DNA from: Eubacterium limosum
Lineage (GTDB): Bacteria > Bacillota > Clostridia > Eubacteriales > Eubacteriaceae
Assembly: GCA_959020865.1 (NCBI GenBank)
Contig: CAUEUD010000016.1
Coordinates: 1 to 30,180 of the forward strand
Length of the DNA: 30,180 nt
Direction of reading: 5' to 3'
Below, in pieces: positions 1 through 7,255 of this stretch. The notes beneath the pieces are model-generated. The model did not search any database. It was not told where the DNA came from and worked only from the letters and a program-made list of their open reading frames with translations. How positions within the stretch are numbered: the first letter of the stretch is position 1; each line of letters starts with the position of its first letter. The translations under genes and the position numbers were made by a program.

Positions 1-1
1 A

Positions 2-109
2 TATTTGAAAAGTGGTTTTCTTATTACGTTAGATATGTCAAAAGCTTCAGGGTCTGAAGCTACTGTTAAAAAAGGAACTACTACCGATTTTACTATTAAA
101 ATGACCTAA
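2..109 (+). CDS. C-terminal end of an unidentified protein (cut by left edge)
   Basis: An open frame enters from the left edge and ends at TAA 107-109, giving 35 residues that end in TTTDFTIKMT. The tail is rich in Thr, Ser and Lys with alternating hydrophobic residues, as in the last strands of a secreted beta domain. It is followed at once by a hairpin terminator and lies just upstream of the pilin genes, so a pilus-related or surface protein is possible. Too little is present to name a family. Confidence 0.5.
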   Translation, partial: YLKSGFLITLDMSKASGSEATVKKGTTTDFTIKMT

Positions 110-131
110 ATGTTATAAAACGATTAATAAT

Positions 132-167
132 AGGCCGTGCTTGCAGCGCCGCAGCCGGCCTTTTTCC
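132..167 (+). terminator. Rho-independent terminator
   Basis: AGGCCG (132-137) pairs with CGGCCT (156-161), with further G-C rich pairing possible in the 18-nt interior, followed by TTTTT. It closes the gene that ends at 109. Confidence 0.75.
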
Positions 168-208
168 TCATTTTTTCAGGCGCTTTTTTTATTGCCGAAA
201 GGGGAAAT

Positions 209-327
209 AGTTGACAGTTGATAGTGGATAGTTATGGAACAAATTTGCGTGGCAAATTTGATTTAGATCAAAATCGCTATGCGATTTGGTACATGAATGA
301 TTCACTGTCTATTATCAACTATCAACT
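209..327. repeat. Heptad-armed double-hairpin element, copy 1 (A flavour)
   Basis: The left arm (209-232) is made of TTGATAG/TGGATAG-like units and pairs with the right arm ending at 327. Inside are two hairpins: CAAATTTGC-gtg-GCAAATTTG (240-260) and AAATCGC-tat-GCGATTT (271-287). The rest of the gene-free stretch 170-495 holds a GGATTTTGGGAGG motif near 409-422 and a lone arm at 431-456. I see no gene in it. Confidence 0.85.
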
Positions 328-430
328 CATTTAAAATTGGTTTAAATGCTTTTCTGCCTTAAAAATAGGATTTCATTGCTTTTTCAGCAGGACAGGCATC
401 GTGTTTTCAGGATTTTGGGAGGGGTTTTTC

Positions 431-456
431 AATGGAGAATTGAGAATGGAGAATGG
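431..456. repeat. Solitary B-flavour heptad arm
   Basis: The units TGGAGAA, TTGAGAA and TGGAGAA occur in a row, identical in style to the arms of the element at 24316-24446. There are no inner hairpins and no matching right arm before the pilin gene at 496. It is probably a decayed or partial copy. Confidence 0.6.
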
Positions 457-495
457 CAGAGCAGGATTTCGATTTTCTGAACAGGGGGCAGGGAA

Positions 496-1005
496 ATGAA
501 TTTTCTAAAACAAAGAATAAAAAACAACCTTCAGTCCCGCTCAGGCTTTACGCTGGTTGAACTGATTGTGGTGCTGGTAATTCTGGCCATCTTAGCCGCC
601 TTTACCATCCCCACCATGCTGGGGTTTGTGGAGGACGCCAAGGGAAAAGCCGCCATTGCTGAGGCACGGGAGGTTTATGTGGCGGCACAGGCAATTGCTA
701 CTGAAACAAAGGGGAATCCTGACGAAATTGAAGAGAAATTGCCTGAGATTGTTAAAGGTGATATGAATTTAATTTATGATCCTGATAATTTAAAAAAAGA
801 CGTACATGCTCTTAATGGCTCGAAGCCAGTTATTCATGACAATATAAAGGGTACTTTTGGACATGTTGGTGTAGAGCTTGGAGCTTCAAACACGGACGAA
901 AAAGCGATGGTTAAAAGCATTCAATATATCGATAAAACAGGTAGCTATCTTGTTACCATCACCCCCGGCGGCTCCGCTGAAGTCACAAAAATAGAAAAAG
1001 ATTAA
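496..1005 (+). CDS. Type IV prepilin (major-pilin-like)
   Basis: This 169-residue protein has a classic class III signal: a short basic leader (MNFLKQRIKNNLQSRSG) cut before Phe, then FTLVELIVVLVILAILAAF with Glu at +5. The hydrophobic N-terminal helix drives pilus assembly and the rest forms the soluble pilin head. PilD, encoded at 1768, should process it. The first 60 residues are nearly the same as in the prepilin at 11830, and the C-terminal stretch (VKSIQYIDKTGSYLVTI) matches that gene's displaced C-terminus. The middle of the gene is AT-rich while both ends are GC-richer, which suggests a variable core between conserved ends. A weak AGGGAA ribosome site precedes the ATG. Whether it is the main or a minor pilin cannot be told from sequence alone. 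Confidence 0.9.
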   Translation: MNFLKQRIKNNLQSRSGFTLVELIVVLVILAILAAFTIPTMLGFVEDAKGKAAIAEAREVYVAAQAIATETKGNPDEIEEKLPEIVKGDMNLIYDPDNLKKDVHALNGSKPVIHDNIKGTFGHVGVELGASNTDEKAMVKSIQYIDKTGSYLVTITPGGSAEVTKIEKD

Positions 1006-1031
1006 AACCCGTATCCCGAAAACCCGAAAAA

Positions 1032-1139
1032 ACAGTGGATAGTTAAGGAACAAAATCGCGGAGCGATTTTGAATTTAAAACAAATTTGCTTTGCAAATTT
1101 GTTCTACAACTATCCACTATCCACTCTCAACTCTCAACT
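1032..1139. repeat. Heptad-armed double-hairpin element, copy 2 (A flavour)
   Basis: A short left arm (1032-1044) pairs with AACTATCCACT (1108-1118); the right arm continues to 1139 with extra heptads. Inner hairpins are CAAAATCGC-gga-GCGATTTTG and CAAATTTGC-ttt-GCAAATTTG (1081-1101). A half copy of the CCCGAAAACCCGAAAA motif (about 1014-1030) lies just upstream. Confidence 0.85.
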
Positions 1140-1158
1140 AAAAAAAGAGGTACTCCCC

Positions 1159-1617
1159 ATGACCCTTTACCGCAAACTTAAAATTCTCATCAAATCCCCC
1201 TCCGGCTTCACCATGATGGAGCTCATCACGGTCATTGTGGTCATTGCCCTGCTGGCAGTGATCATCATTCCGGGGTACCTCCACTTTATTGACGACGCCA
1301 AAAAGGATGCGGTGGTGGCTGAGGCGAGGACCATCTATCTGGCGGCCCAGATACGGGCGACGGAGTTTAAATCCGCCGAGACAGCGGAAAACCCTTACCG
1401 CATTCCGGATGCCAATGATCTGCGGGATCTGGTGGGGCCGGATAACGTCTATGAGGGGGTTACAAAGCTGACCATTGTGGACGACAACCGTGACGGCACC
1501 ATTGATAAAATTGAGATGATTAAAAATAACATCAATGTTATAATTGAACCAGGAAAGTCGGTTACTGTTGACGGCAAAGAAGTTTCAGCCTACAAAGGGG
1601 AAACGGAGTTCAAGTAA
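1159..1617 (+). CDS. Type IV prepilin
   Basis: This 152-residue prepilin has the leader MTLYRKLKILIKSPSG followed by FTMMELITVIVVIALLAVI, with Glu at +5 of the mature protein. The frame stays open upstream to 1069, but those 30 residues are encoded by the repeat at 1032-1139. The ATG at 1159 has a ribosome site (AAAAAAGAGG, 1141-1150) and gives a leader of normal length, so I start there. The mature part resembles the pilin at 496 in its helix (DDAKKDAVVAEARTIYLAAQ) but has a shorter head that includes an acidic Asp/Asn-rich turn (DDNRDGTIDKIE). It is likely a structural or minor pilin assembled by the PilC, PilMN and PilO proteins encoded downstream. Confidence 0.9.
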   Translation: MTLYRKLKILIKSPSGFTMMELITVIVVIALLAVIIIPGYLHFIDDAKKDAVVAEARTIYLAAQIRATEFKSAETAENPYRIPDANDLRDLVGPDNVYEGVTKLTIVDDNRDGTIDKIEMIKNNINVIIEPGKSVTVDGKEVSAYKGETEFK

Positions 1618-1742
1618 TGGATAGTTGACAGTTGATAGTGGATAGTTCCGGAACAAAATCGCTTTGCGATTTTGAATTTAAATCAAATTTGCTCTGCAAA
1701 TTTGTTCTATAACTATCCACTATCCATTATCAACGATCAACT
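1618..1742. repeat. Heptad-armed double-hairpin element, copy 3 (A flavour, near-perfect)
   Basis: This copy starts at the base after the pilin stop codon. Arms at about 1618-1647 and 1710-1742 pair over some 30 nt. Hairpins are CAAAATCGC-ttt-GCGATTTTG and CAAATTTGC-tct-GCAAATTTG, joined by a near-palindromic ATTTAAAT-type spacer. It is the best preserved copy in the window. Confidence 0.9.
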
Positions 1743-1767
1743 TAATAAAAGTCCTGGAGGTTTTGCT

Positions 1768-2541
1768 TTGTATGATTCTTTATCTTTGATATATTTTGTC
1801 TTGTACGCCTTTGTCTTTATCTTTGGCTGTATGATTGGCAGTTTTTTAAATGTGGTGGTCTACCGGGTGCCCATTGGCATTTCTGTCGCCAAGGGGCGGT
1901 CTTTTTGCCCGAACTGTGGCAAGCCCATCGCGTTTTATGATAATATCCCGCTGCTCAGCTATCTGTGGCTGCGGGGAAAATGCCGGAAATGCGGGGCGAA
2001 GATCGCGCCGCGGTATTTCTTTACCGAGCTGTGCGGCGGGCTGCTGGCCCTGCTCATGGCCGGGCATTATGATTTTGGCCTTCAGGCGGTGGTTGGGTTT
2101 GCGGTAGCGGCCATTTTACTGGCAGTTACCCTTATAGATTTTGACACCATGACCATTCCCAACGGTCTGGTGATCGCTTTGGTGATCCCTGTGGCGGCCA
2201 GCTATTTTGTGTTTCTGGAGCCCAGTCTTATTTCCCGGGTAATCGGTGTGTTTGTCATATCAGTGCCCATGCTGGTCTTATCACTGGTCATCCCCGGTGG
2301 CTTTGGCGGCGGTGACGTCAAGCTCATGGCAGTCGCTGGATTTCTCCTCGGCTGGCCCTGCACCCTGCTGGCGACCTTTATCGGCCTGGTGCTGGGCGGC
2401 ATTGTAGGCGTCATCAAGCTTATCCGCAAGAGCGGGGAAAAGCATATGGCCTTTGGCCCATACCTCTCGGCGGGGATTTTGGTATCCATGCTGTGGGGAA
2501 TGCAGATCATCTTTTGGTATTTGGATTTTTTTGGACTTTAA
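1768..2541 (+). CDS. pilD: Prepilin peptidase / N-methyltransferase (A24 family)
   Basis: This membrane aspartic protease cuts the leader from prepilins and methylates the new N-terminus. The N-terminal domain has the paired zinc-type cysteines CPNC (47-50) and CRKC (72-75). The catalytic aspartates lie in LIDFDTMTIPN (Asp near 124) and in the GGGD motif of GGGDVKLMA. Several hydrophobic membrane spans follow. Its length of 257 residues is normal for the family. The frame is open back to 1672, but that part lies in a repeat. I start at TTG 1768 because TGGAGG (1755-1760) sits 7 nt upstream and the family begins close to the first membrane span (FIFGCMIGSFLNV). It sits among the pilin genes it serves. 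Confidence 0.93.
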   Translation: MYDSLSLIYFVLYAFVFIFGCMIGSFLNVVVYRVPIGISVAKGRSFCPNCGKPIAFYDNIPLLSYLWLRGKCRKCGAKIAPRYFFTELCGGLLALLMAGHYDFGLQAVVGFAVAAILLAVTLIDFDTMTIPNGLVIALVIPVAASYFVFLEPSLISRVIGVFVISVPMLVLSLVIPGGFGGGDVKLMAVAGFLLGWPCTLLATFIGLVLGGIVGVIKLIRKSGEKHMAFGPYLSAGILVSMLWGMQIIFWYLDFFGL

Positions 2542-2571
2542 CAGGTGGAAAGTGGAAGACCCATCAATGGT

Positions 2572-2639
2572 GAGTTGAGAATGGATAGTTGATAGTGGAT
2601 AGTTTTGGTGCAAAATGGCTTTGTCATTTTGGATAATCG
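2572..2639. repeat. Left half of a split heptad-armed element (copy 4, hybrid arm)
   Basis: The arm reads TTGAGAA, TGGATAG, TTGATAG, TGGATAG, so it mixes one B-flavour unit with A-flavour units. It is followed by the hairpin CAAAATG...CATTTTG (2611-2631). No matching second hairpin or right arm follows directly; these appear at 3087-3147, beyond the four-helix-bundle gene. A short C-flavour fragment (GGTGGAAAGTGGAAG) lies upstream at about 2544-2558. Confidence 0.7.
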
Positions 2640-2717
2640 GCGACTATCGGATTGTCATCCATTTTAAAGCTCATCCGCAAATGGCAGATTCTGGATTCCC
2701 CATCGTTGGGAGAAAGT

Positions 2718-3086
2718 ATGGTTATGGCTGATTTGATGATCAAGGATAAAAGCTATGCTTTTGCGGTTCGGGTTATCCGCTGCTATCAGCATTTGCAGGA
2801 TAACAAAAAGGAGTTTGTTCTTTCTAAGCAGTTTCTGCGAAGCGGTACCAGCATCGGGGCAAATGTCCGTGAAGCTCAGCAGGCGCAGAGCCGAAAAGAT
2901 TTTGTATCAAAAATGAGTATTGCGTTGAAAGAGGCGAGTGAAACACAGTATTGGCTGGACTTGTTGATGGATACAGGCTATCTGGAAAGAGAGAAGTGCC
3001 GGAAGTTATATAATGAGTGTGATGAAATCTGTAAAATGCTCACGTCAATTATAAAAACAACACGAAAGTCAATCGTTGATACTTAA
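2718..3086 (+). CDS. Four-helix bundle protein (23S rRNA intervening-sequence protein family)
   Basis: This 122-residue protein carries the family hallmarks FLRSGTSIGANVREA and IALKEASETQYWLDLL and is predicted all-helical. Relatives occur as free-standing genes, inside 23S rRNA intervening sequences, and as accessory (Avd-like) proteins of diversity-generating retroelements; their molecular role is mostly unclear, though nucleic-acid binding has been proposed. No reverse transcriptase or template repeat is visible here. The frame is open to TTG 2652, but ATG 2718 follows GGGAGAAAG and fits the usual family N-terminus; ATG 2724 is an alternative. It interrupts the pilus operon between pilD and pilC and is bracketed by the two halves of a repeat (2572-2639 and 3087-3147). 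Its stop codon lies at the edge of the right half. Confidence 0.88.
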   Translation: MVMADLMIKDKSYAFAVRVIRCYQHLQDNKKEFVLSKQFLRSGTSIGANVREAQQAQSRKDFVSKMSIALKEASETQYWLDLLMDTGYLEREKCRKLYNECDEICKMLTSIIKTTRKSIVDT

Positions 3087-3147
3087 TCAAAATTGCCTTG
3101 GCAATTTTGTTCCTTAACTATCCACTATCCATTATCAACTATCAACT
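3087..3147. repeat. Right half of a split heptad-armed element (copy 5)
   Basis: The hairpin CAAAATTGC-cttg-GCAATTTTG (3088-3109) is followed by a full A-flavour right arm ending at 3147. There is no left arm or first hairpin. It complements the left half at 2572-2639. Confidence 0.75.
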
Positions 3148-3171
3148 CAAGGAAAAGGAGCGTAGCGAACT

Positions 3172-4362
3172 TTGCCAAAGTTTAAGTATAAAGCAAAAAA
3201 CATGAACTCAAAAATAGTAAATGGAATGGCGGACGCCATTGACGAGAGCACGCTGCGTAAGGCTCTGCGGGAAAAGGATGAATTTCTGCTGGAGTGCCGT
3301 GAGGTGGACGCTGAGAAGAAAGCCTACAAGATGAAAAACATGGAGCTTTCGGATTTCTCGAGGGAGATTGAGAACATGCTGGCCTCGGGGATTACGGTCA
3401 TCCGCGCGCTTTCCATTATGATGGAGCGTAACATCAAGCCCAATGTGGCGAAGGTGTACAAAGCCCTTTACCGTGAGGTACAGCAGGGGATCACCCTGTC
3501 GGAGGCCATGGAAAACAGCCGCGGCTCCTTTCCGCAGCTCATCATCAACATGTTCCGGGCGGGCGAGTCCAGTGGCCAGATGGCCGAGACAGCGCATAAG
3601 ATGGCGCTGTACTATGAGAAGGAGCACCGCCTCCACACAAAAATAAGAAACGCCATGATCTACCCGATCCTGCTCTTAGTGGCAACGGTCGTGGTGGTGA
3701 TCGGTCTATTTACTTTTATCCTGCCCCAGTTCTTTGATTTGTTTGAGGGGATGGACGCAGCACTGCCAGCGATTACGGTCATGGTGATCGGGATTTCCAA
3801 CTTCATGACCACCAACTGGTACTGGCTGCTCATTGCGGTGGCCCTGTGTATTGGGGCTTTCCGGGCGCTTCTCGGAACACCGTCCTTCAGGCTGCGCTTT
3901 GACAAGATGAAGGTCCATCTGCCCTGGGCAGGCAAGCTTATTAAAATTATTTACACCGCGCGTTTTGCCAGGACGCTGAGCTCGCTGTATTCCAGCGGTC
4001 TTTCCATGATCAACGCCATGGACATCAGCGCGAGCATTGTGGGCAATAAGTATATCGAGGGACAGTTTGGCCCGGCCACCCAGATGGTGCGCAGCGGGAG
4101 CACTCTGTCCGAGGCCATTGGCAGCATTGACGGTATGGATAAAAAGCTGGTATCCACCATCTTTATCGGTGAGGAAACCGGGAATCTTGACACCATGCTG
4201 GATTCCATTGCGGATTCCTACGATTATGACTCAGAAATGGCTATACAGCGAATGGTTACGATCATCGAGCCGGTAATGATTATTATCATGGCTGTGATCG
4301 TTGGGACGGTAATGCTGTCCGTTATGGTACCGATCGTCACACTTTATCAGAGCATCGGTTAG
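3172..4362 (+). CDS. pilC: Type IV pilus inner-membrane platform protein (GspF/PilC family)
   Basis: This 396-residue T2SF-family protein anchors the assembly ATPase and the pilus base in the membrane. Two repeated T2SF domains are visible: one around residues 60-190, with EIENMLASGITVIRALSIM and FRAGESSGQMAETA, and one around 260-385, with FARTLSSLYSSGLSMINAMD and FIGEETGNLDTMLDSIA. Each is followed by hydrophobic spans (around 165-190, 215-235 and 365-390). It starts at TTG 3172, with AAAAGGAG (3153-3160) 11 nt upstream. It is 17 nt ahead of the PilM-PilN gene and probably shares its transcript. No PilB or PilT ATPase is in this window; they are presumably encoded to the left or elsewhere. 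Confidence 0.95.
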   Translation: MPKFKYKAKNMNSKIVNGMADAIDESTLRKALREKDEFLLECREVDAEKKAYKMKNMELSDFSREIENMLASGITVIRALSIMMERNIKPNVAKVYKALYREVQQGITLSEAMENSRGSFPQLIINMFRAGESSGQMAETAHKMALYYEKEHRLHTKIRNAMIYPILLLVATVVVVIGLFTFILPQFFDLFEGMDAALPAITVMVIGISNFMTTNWYWLLIAVALCIGAFRALLGTPSFRLRFDKMKVHLPWAGKLIKIIYTARFARTLSSLYSSGLSMINAMDISASIVGNKYIEGQFGPATQMVRSGSTLSEAIGSIDGMDKKLVSTIFIGEETGNLDTMLDSIADSYDYDSEMAIQRMVTIIEPVMIIIMAVIVGTVMLSVMVPIVTLYQSIG

Positions 4363-4379
4363 GGGGATAATAAGAGAGT

Positions 4380-5927
4380 ATGCAGACAACCATCTATTTA
4401 GGCAGCGACGCCATCCAGATACTCCAGGGGGATGTGCGCGGCGGCAAGCTGACCATTTCAAAGCACCTGACTGTGGAGATGGGACCAGGCGCCATGATCA
4501 ACGGGGTCATCACCAACGAGGATATGCTTCTCGACGCCATCGACCAGGCCGATGAGGCGGGCGATATTGATTTTCACAACACCAATCTGGTCATCAATTC
4601 CAGCCTGATCGTCAACAAAAATGTGGCTGTGCCCAAGATGACGCCAAAGGAGCTCACCGAGCTGTCTCACCACGAGTTTGAGGACGCCACCAATTTTGAG
4701 AATCTGATCATTGACTACAGCGGTATCCGCGGAAAACAGGGCACCAACATGCTCTGCTGTGCCGTGGAGCGTGAGGTGCTGGAAAGCTACATCCGCCTTT
4801 TTGAGACGGCAGGCATCAAGCTCAGACGCATCGACACTGCCCTGAACGCTACCATTAATTATGTGGAGGCCACAAACGAATACGACGGCCAGACCTTTGC
4901 CATCAACATGCTGGACGGCAACAACCTTATGTACGCCCTTTTCGAAAATGGTGTGTATACATTCTCCAGCCAGGCCAGAATCATGGCAGAGCGCGGCACC
5001 GAGGCCTTTACCATCGAGATGGCCTCCAAGCTGTCCTCACTGGTACAGTTTAACAAGAGCCAGAAATCCGAATACATTCTGGACAAGGCTTACTACGCTG
5101 GGCTGACCAGAGACGAGATCCAGCGGCTGCAGGCCTATGTGGACGATACAGAGGTATCGGTCCATGCGGTGGAGAACACCGGGAATATCCAGGAAAATTT
5201 CAACATTGACGACGATTTTCTCCTGTCTGACTATTTCTACCCTGCGTCTCTTTTCTTTGAGAAAAAGAACGATGTCAATCTGCTGACGAGCTACAAGACA
5301 GCGCTCAAGCCCCAGCGCTCCTTTTCCATCAAGAACAAATGGGCTATTCCGCCACTGGTGGTCGTGGCGGTCATGGTCATTGGCTTCACGTTTTTTACCA
5401 TCATGAATTACAATGTGGATCGGGCCCTTAAAAAGGCCAACAAATACATCAATGACCCCACCAACGTGTCCGAATACAGCGAGGCTCAGCAGCTTGACAG
5501 CGCCCTGAAGATCATCCAGAGCCAGACCAGTATTCTGGACACGAACCGCAAGGCCATGGAATCCTATCCTGTGGTCAACAGCGATAAGGTGTACCAGGTG
5601 CTCAACCTGGGCAATAACATTACCGTGGGCGCCCTGAGCTATGACTGGACCACTGGCGGTGTGAGCATTACGGCCTCCGCGCCCAACGAGTTCGCCGCAG
5701 CCGAGTACGTCAGCGAGCTCAACCACTCCGGCCTGTTCAGCAGCATTGAATACCAGGGCTACAGCCTGAGCGAGGGCAGCACCTCCACCGTGACCAATGG
5801 CTCTACGACCACGACACTGCCGGGTGGTCAGACGGTGACCACGCCAAATACCGAAACCGTGACCACGCCGGACAGCTACGGCTTCTCCGTTGTGGCCTTT
5901 CTGAAACCGGGGGTAGTGCAGCCATGA
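4380..5927 (+). CDS. Fused PilM-PilN type IV pilus assembly protein
   Basis: This 515-residue protein combines two alignment-complex subunits. Residues 1 to about 300 form a cytoplasmic actin-like PilM domain, beginning TTIYLGSDAIQILQGDV and containing IDTALNATINYVE. One membrane span (about 323-347, WAIPPLVVVAVMVIGFTFF) is followed by a PilN-like outer region with a coiled stretch and an alpha/beta domain. Near the C-terminus a Thr/Ser-rich linker (STSTVTNGSTTTTLPGG) interrupts the fold. In Gram-negative bacteria these are separate genes; PilM-PilN fusion is known from some clostridial pilus clusters. The stop overlaps the next start by 4 nt (ATGA), which points to translational coupling with PilO. 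The call rests on domain order and context. Confidence 0.85.
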   Translation: MQTTIYLGSDAIQILQGDVRGGKLTISKHLTVEMGPGAMINGVITNEDMLLDAIDQADEAGDIDFHNTNLVINSSLIVNKNVAVPKMTPKELTELSHHEFEDATNFENLIIDYSGIRGKQGTNMLCCAVEREVLESYIRLFETAGIKLRRIDTALNATINYVEATNEYDGQTFAINMLDGNNLMYALFENGVYTFSSQARIMAERGTEAFTIEMASKLSSLVQFNKSQKSEYILDKAYYAGLTRDEIQRLQAYVDDTEVSVHAVENTGNIQENFNIDDDFLLSDYFYPASLFFEKKNDVNLLTSYKTALKPQRSFSIKNKWAIPPLVVVAVMVIGFTFFTIMNYNVDRALKKANKYINDPTNVSEYSEAQQLDSALKIIQSQTSILDTNRKAMESYPVVNSDKVYQVLNLGNNITVGALSYDWTTGGVSITASAPNEFAAAEYVSELNHSGLFSSIEYQGYSLSEGSTSTVTNGSTTTTLPGGQTVTTPNTETVTTPDSYGFSVVAFLKPGVVQP

Positions 5928-6721
5928 AAAAGCCAGAATTTAAAAAACCCAATATCAAGCTGAACATCAATTACGAGTTTACCAAGCGTGAAAAGGGCCT
6001 GCTCTATATTTTAGGCATGGCCTTGCTCATCATGGCCGCCCTGTACCTGGTGTTTTTCCCCGGGATCAGCAAATATCAGGCCCTGTCCGAGGAGCGGAGC
6101 GAGGCCGAGTTTAAGCAACAGGAAATGGAGATGGCCATTGCCAGCCTGTCCGCCAATAAGACCATCAAGGACGCCGCCGCAGCTGATCTCTCAGCCAAAA
6201 AAGAAGGCTACGAAAAGCGCATGACCAACGACGAGCTGGATAACCTCATCACCAATCTGGTGGTGGACGAGGGCTTTAAAGCCCAGGATCTTGCCATCAC
6301 AGCCAATGAGATCGCCACCGTCGCCACCTTTGGCAGTGACGCTGCCGAGTCCACCGAGTCCAGCGACACCACCACCGAGGCCCAGGAAATGAAAGACCTG
6401 GCCGAGATGCAGGGCAACACCACGACTGACGAAAACAGCACGACCACCACTGCCGAGCCCACTATCAGCGGCATCTATATCGGCACGGTCACCATGACCA
6501 TCCAGGGAAACATCGGCCAGTTTGAGAACCTGTTAGACACCGTCAATGGCCGCTCCGATATCCAGATCACCGCCTTTGACGTGAGCTCGGGCAGCAGCGA
6601 ATCAAGCTCAGGCAGCAGCAATACCGTTGCCAACCTGCGTGCGGGCACCAACACCGTCAGCGTGACTTTTAACGTGTATATGGTCGATAAAGGCACTGCC
6701 GCGGCCAATGCGGAAGAGTAA
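5924..6721 (+). CDS. PilO-like type IV pilus assembly protein
   Basis: This 265-residue protein has a short basic cytoplasmic tail, one membrane span (about 29-50, LYILGMALLIMAALYLVFF), a helical coil (55-115), a Ser/Thr/Glu-rich linker (about 140-180) and a C-terminal alpha/beta domain with GTVTMTIQGNIGQFENLLD, typical of PilO. PilO pairs with PilN outside the membrane to link PilM and the platform to the pilus. It overlaps the PilM-PilN stop by 4 nt. The low-complexity linker and the Ser-rich loop (SSGSSESSSGSSN) make it longer than typical PilO proteins. Confidence 0.85.
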   Translation: MKKPEFKKPNIKLNINYEFTKREKGLLYILGMALLIMAALYLVFFPGISKYQALSEERSEAEFKQQEMEMAIASLSANKTIKDAAAADLSAKKEGYEKRMTNDELDNLITNLVVDEGFKAQDLAITANEIATVATFGSDAAESTESSDTTTEAQEMKDLAEMQGNTTTDENSTTTTAEPTISGIYIGTVTMTIQGNIGQFENLLDTVNGRSDIQITAFDVSSGSSESSSGSSNTVANLRAGTNTVSVTFNVYMVDKGTAAANAEE

Positions 6722-6729
6722 AAAAGATT

Positions 6730-6877
6730 AATTGAGAATTGAGAATGGATAATGACGGTGAGTCCAAAGTTAGAATAACTTTGGAGAACGAACCTAATGC
6801 AAAGCTGAGAATTATCGGAACAAATGCGTCCAGCGCATTTGATTTTAATACTCAATTTTCATTCTGTATTCTCTATT
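6730..6877. repeat. Heptad-armed element, copy 6 (B flavour, interrupted)
   Basis: The left arm, with TTGAGAA and TGGATAA units (6730-6752), is separated from the inner part by about 53 bp that contain their own hairpin, CCAAAGTT-agaat-AACTTTGG (6764-6784). One inner hairpin follows, CAAATGCG-tccag-CGCATTTG, then the right arm (6850-6877). The second inner hairpin is missing. Confidence 0.7.
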
Positions 6878-6884
6878 GATAAAA

Positions 6885-6947
6885 CCTCCCGAAAACCCGA
6901 AAACTTACTGCGCCAGGTAGTTTTTGGGATTTCGGGAGGGGATTTTG
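6885..6947. terminator. GGGATTTCGGGAGG-type inverted repeat, probable terminator
   Basis: The arms at 6885-6905 and 6919-6939 pair over 21 bp with two mismatches, followed by GGATTTT. It would end the pilD-pilO transcript. The same arm motif recurs at 12468, 17936, 21919 and 26274. Confidence 0.65.
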
Positions 6948-6985
6948 GTATTATTTTTGTTTTTTGATCAGAGAGCAGGAAAGTG

Positions 6986-7110
6986 AGTTGATAGTTGATA
7001 GTGGAAAGTGGATAGTTTTGGAACAAAATGCCTCTGGCATTTTGATTGGAATTAAATTTTCCACAGGAAAATTTGCACCTTAACTATCAACTATACACTA
7101 TCCACTGTCC
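6986..7110. repeat. Heptad-armed double-hairpin element, copy 7 (A flavour with one C unit)
   Basis: The left arm (6986-7017) reads TTGATAG, TTGATAG, TGGAAAG, TGGATAG. Hairpins are CAAAATGCC-tct-GGCATTTTG (7024-7044) and AAATTTTCC-aca-GGAAAATTT (7053-7073). The right arm is 7082-7110. TGATCAG occurs on both sides (6965-6971 and 7131-7137), possibly a target duplication. Confidence 0.85.
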
Positions 7111-7118
7111 TACTGTTT

Positions 7119-7251
7119 TGTGATCAGGAAATGAAAAAGTCCAGGGCGGTAACGAAACGTTACGTCCTGGGAAGCGATGAGACGACGGCCGGTAAAATTT
7201 ACCGGTCCAGCACCACGGGCAGAACAGCCAAAAGCCCGGAAAGGAGCGTTG
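7119..7251 (+). promoter_or_regulatory. Structured leader of the minor-pilin operon (unidentified)
   Basis: Three hairpins stand in series before the ribosome site: 7141-7170 (CCAGGGC and GTAAC paired with GTTACGT and CCTGG, one bulged G, GAAAC loop), 7187-7208 (GGCCGGTAAA paired with TTTACCGGTC) and 7216-7238 (CGGGC paired with GCCCG). The ribosome site AAGGAG (7241-7246) follows directly. The layout resembles a cis-regulatory RNA, but I could not match it to a riboswitch class I know. The whole 6722-7255 stretch holds no gene. Confidence 0.5.
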
Positions 7252-7255
7252 ATGG

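Noticed and set aside
2718..3086. Diversity-generating retroelement
   Set aside because: Only an Avd-like four-helix-bundle gene is present; there is no reverse transcriptase and no template/variable repeat pair.
7119..7251. c-di-GMP riboswitch or hammerhead ribozyme
   Set aside because: GATGAG and GAAAC words are present, but the c-di-GMP-I/II core sequences are absent and the hammerhead stems cannot form in the required order.
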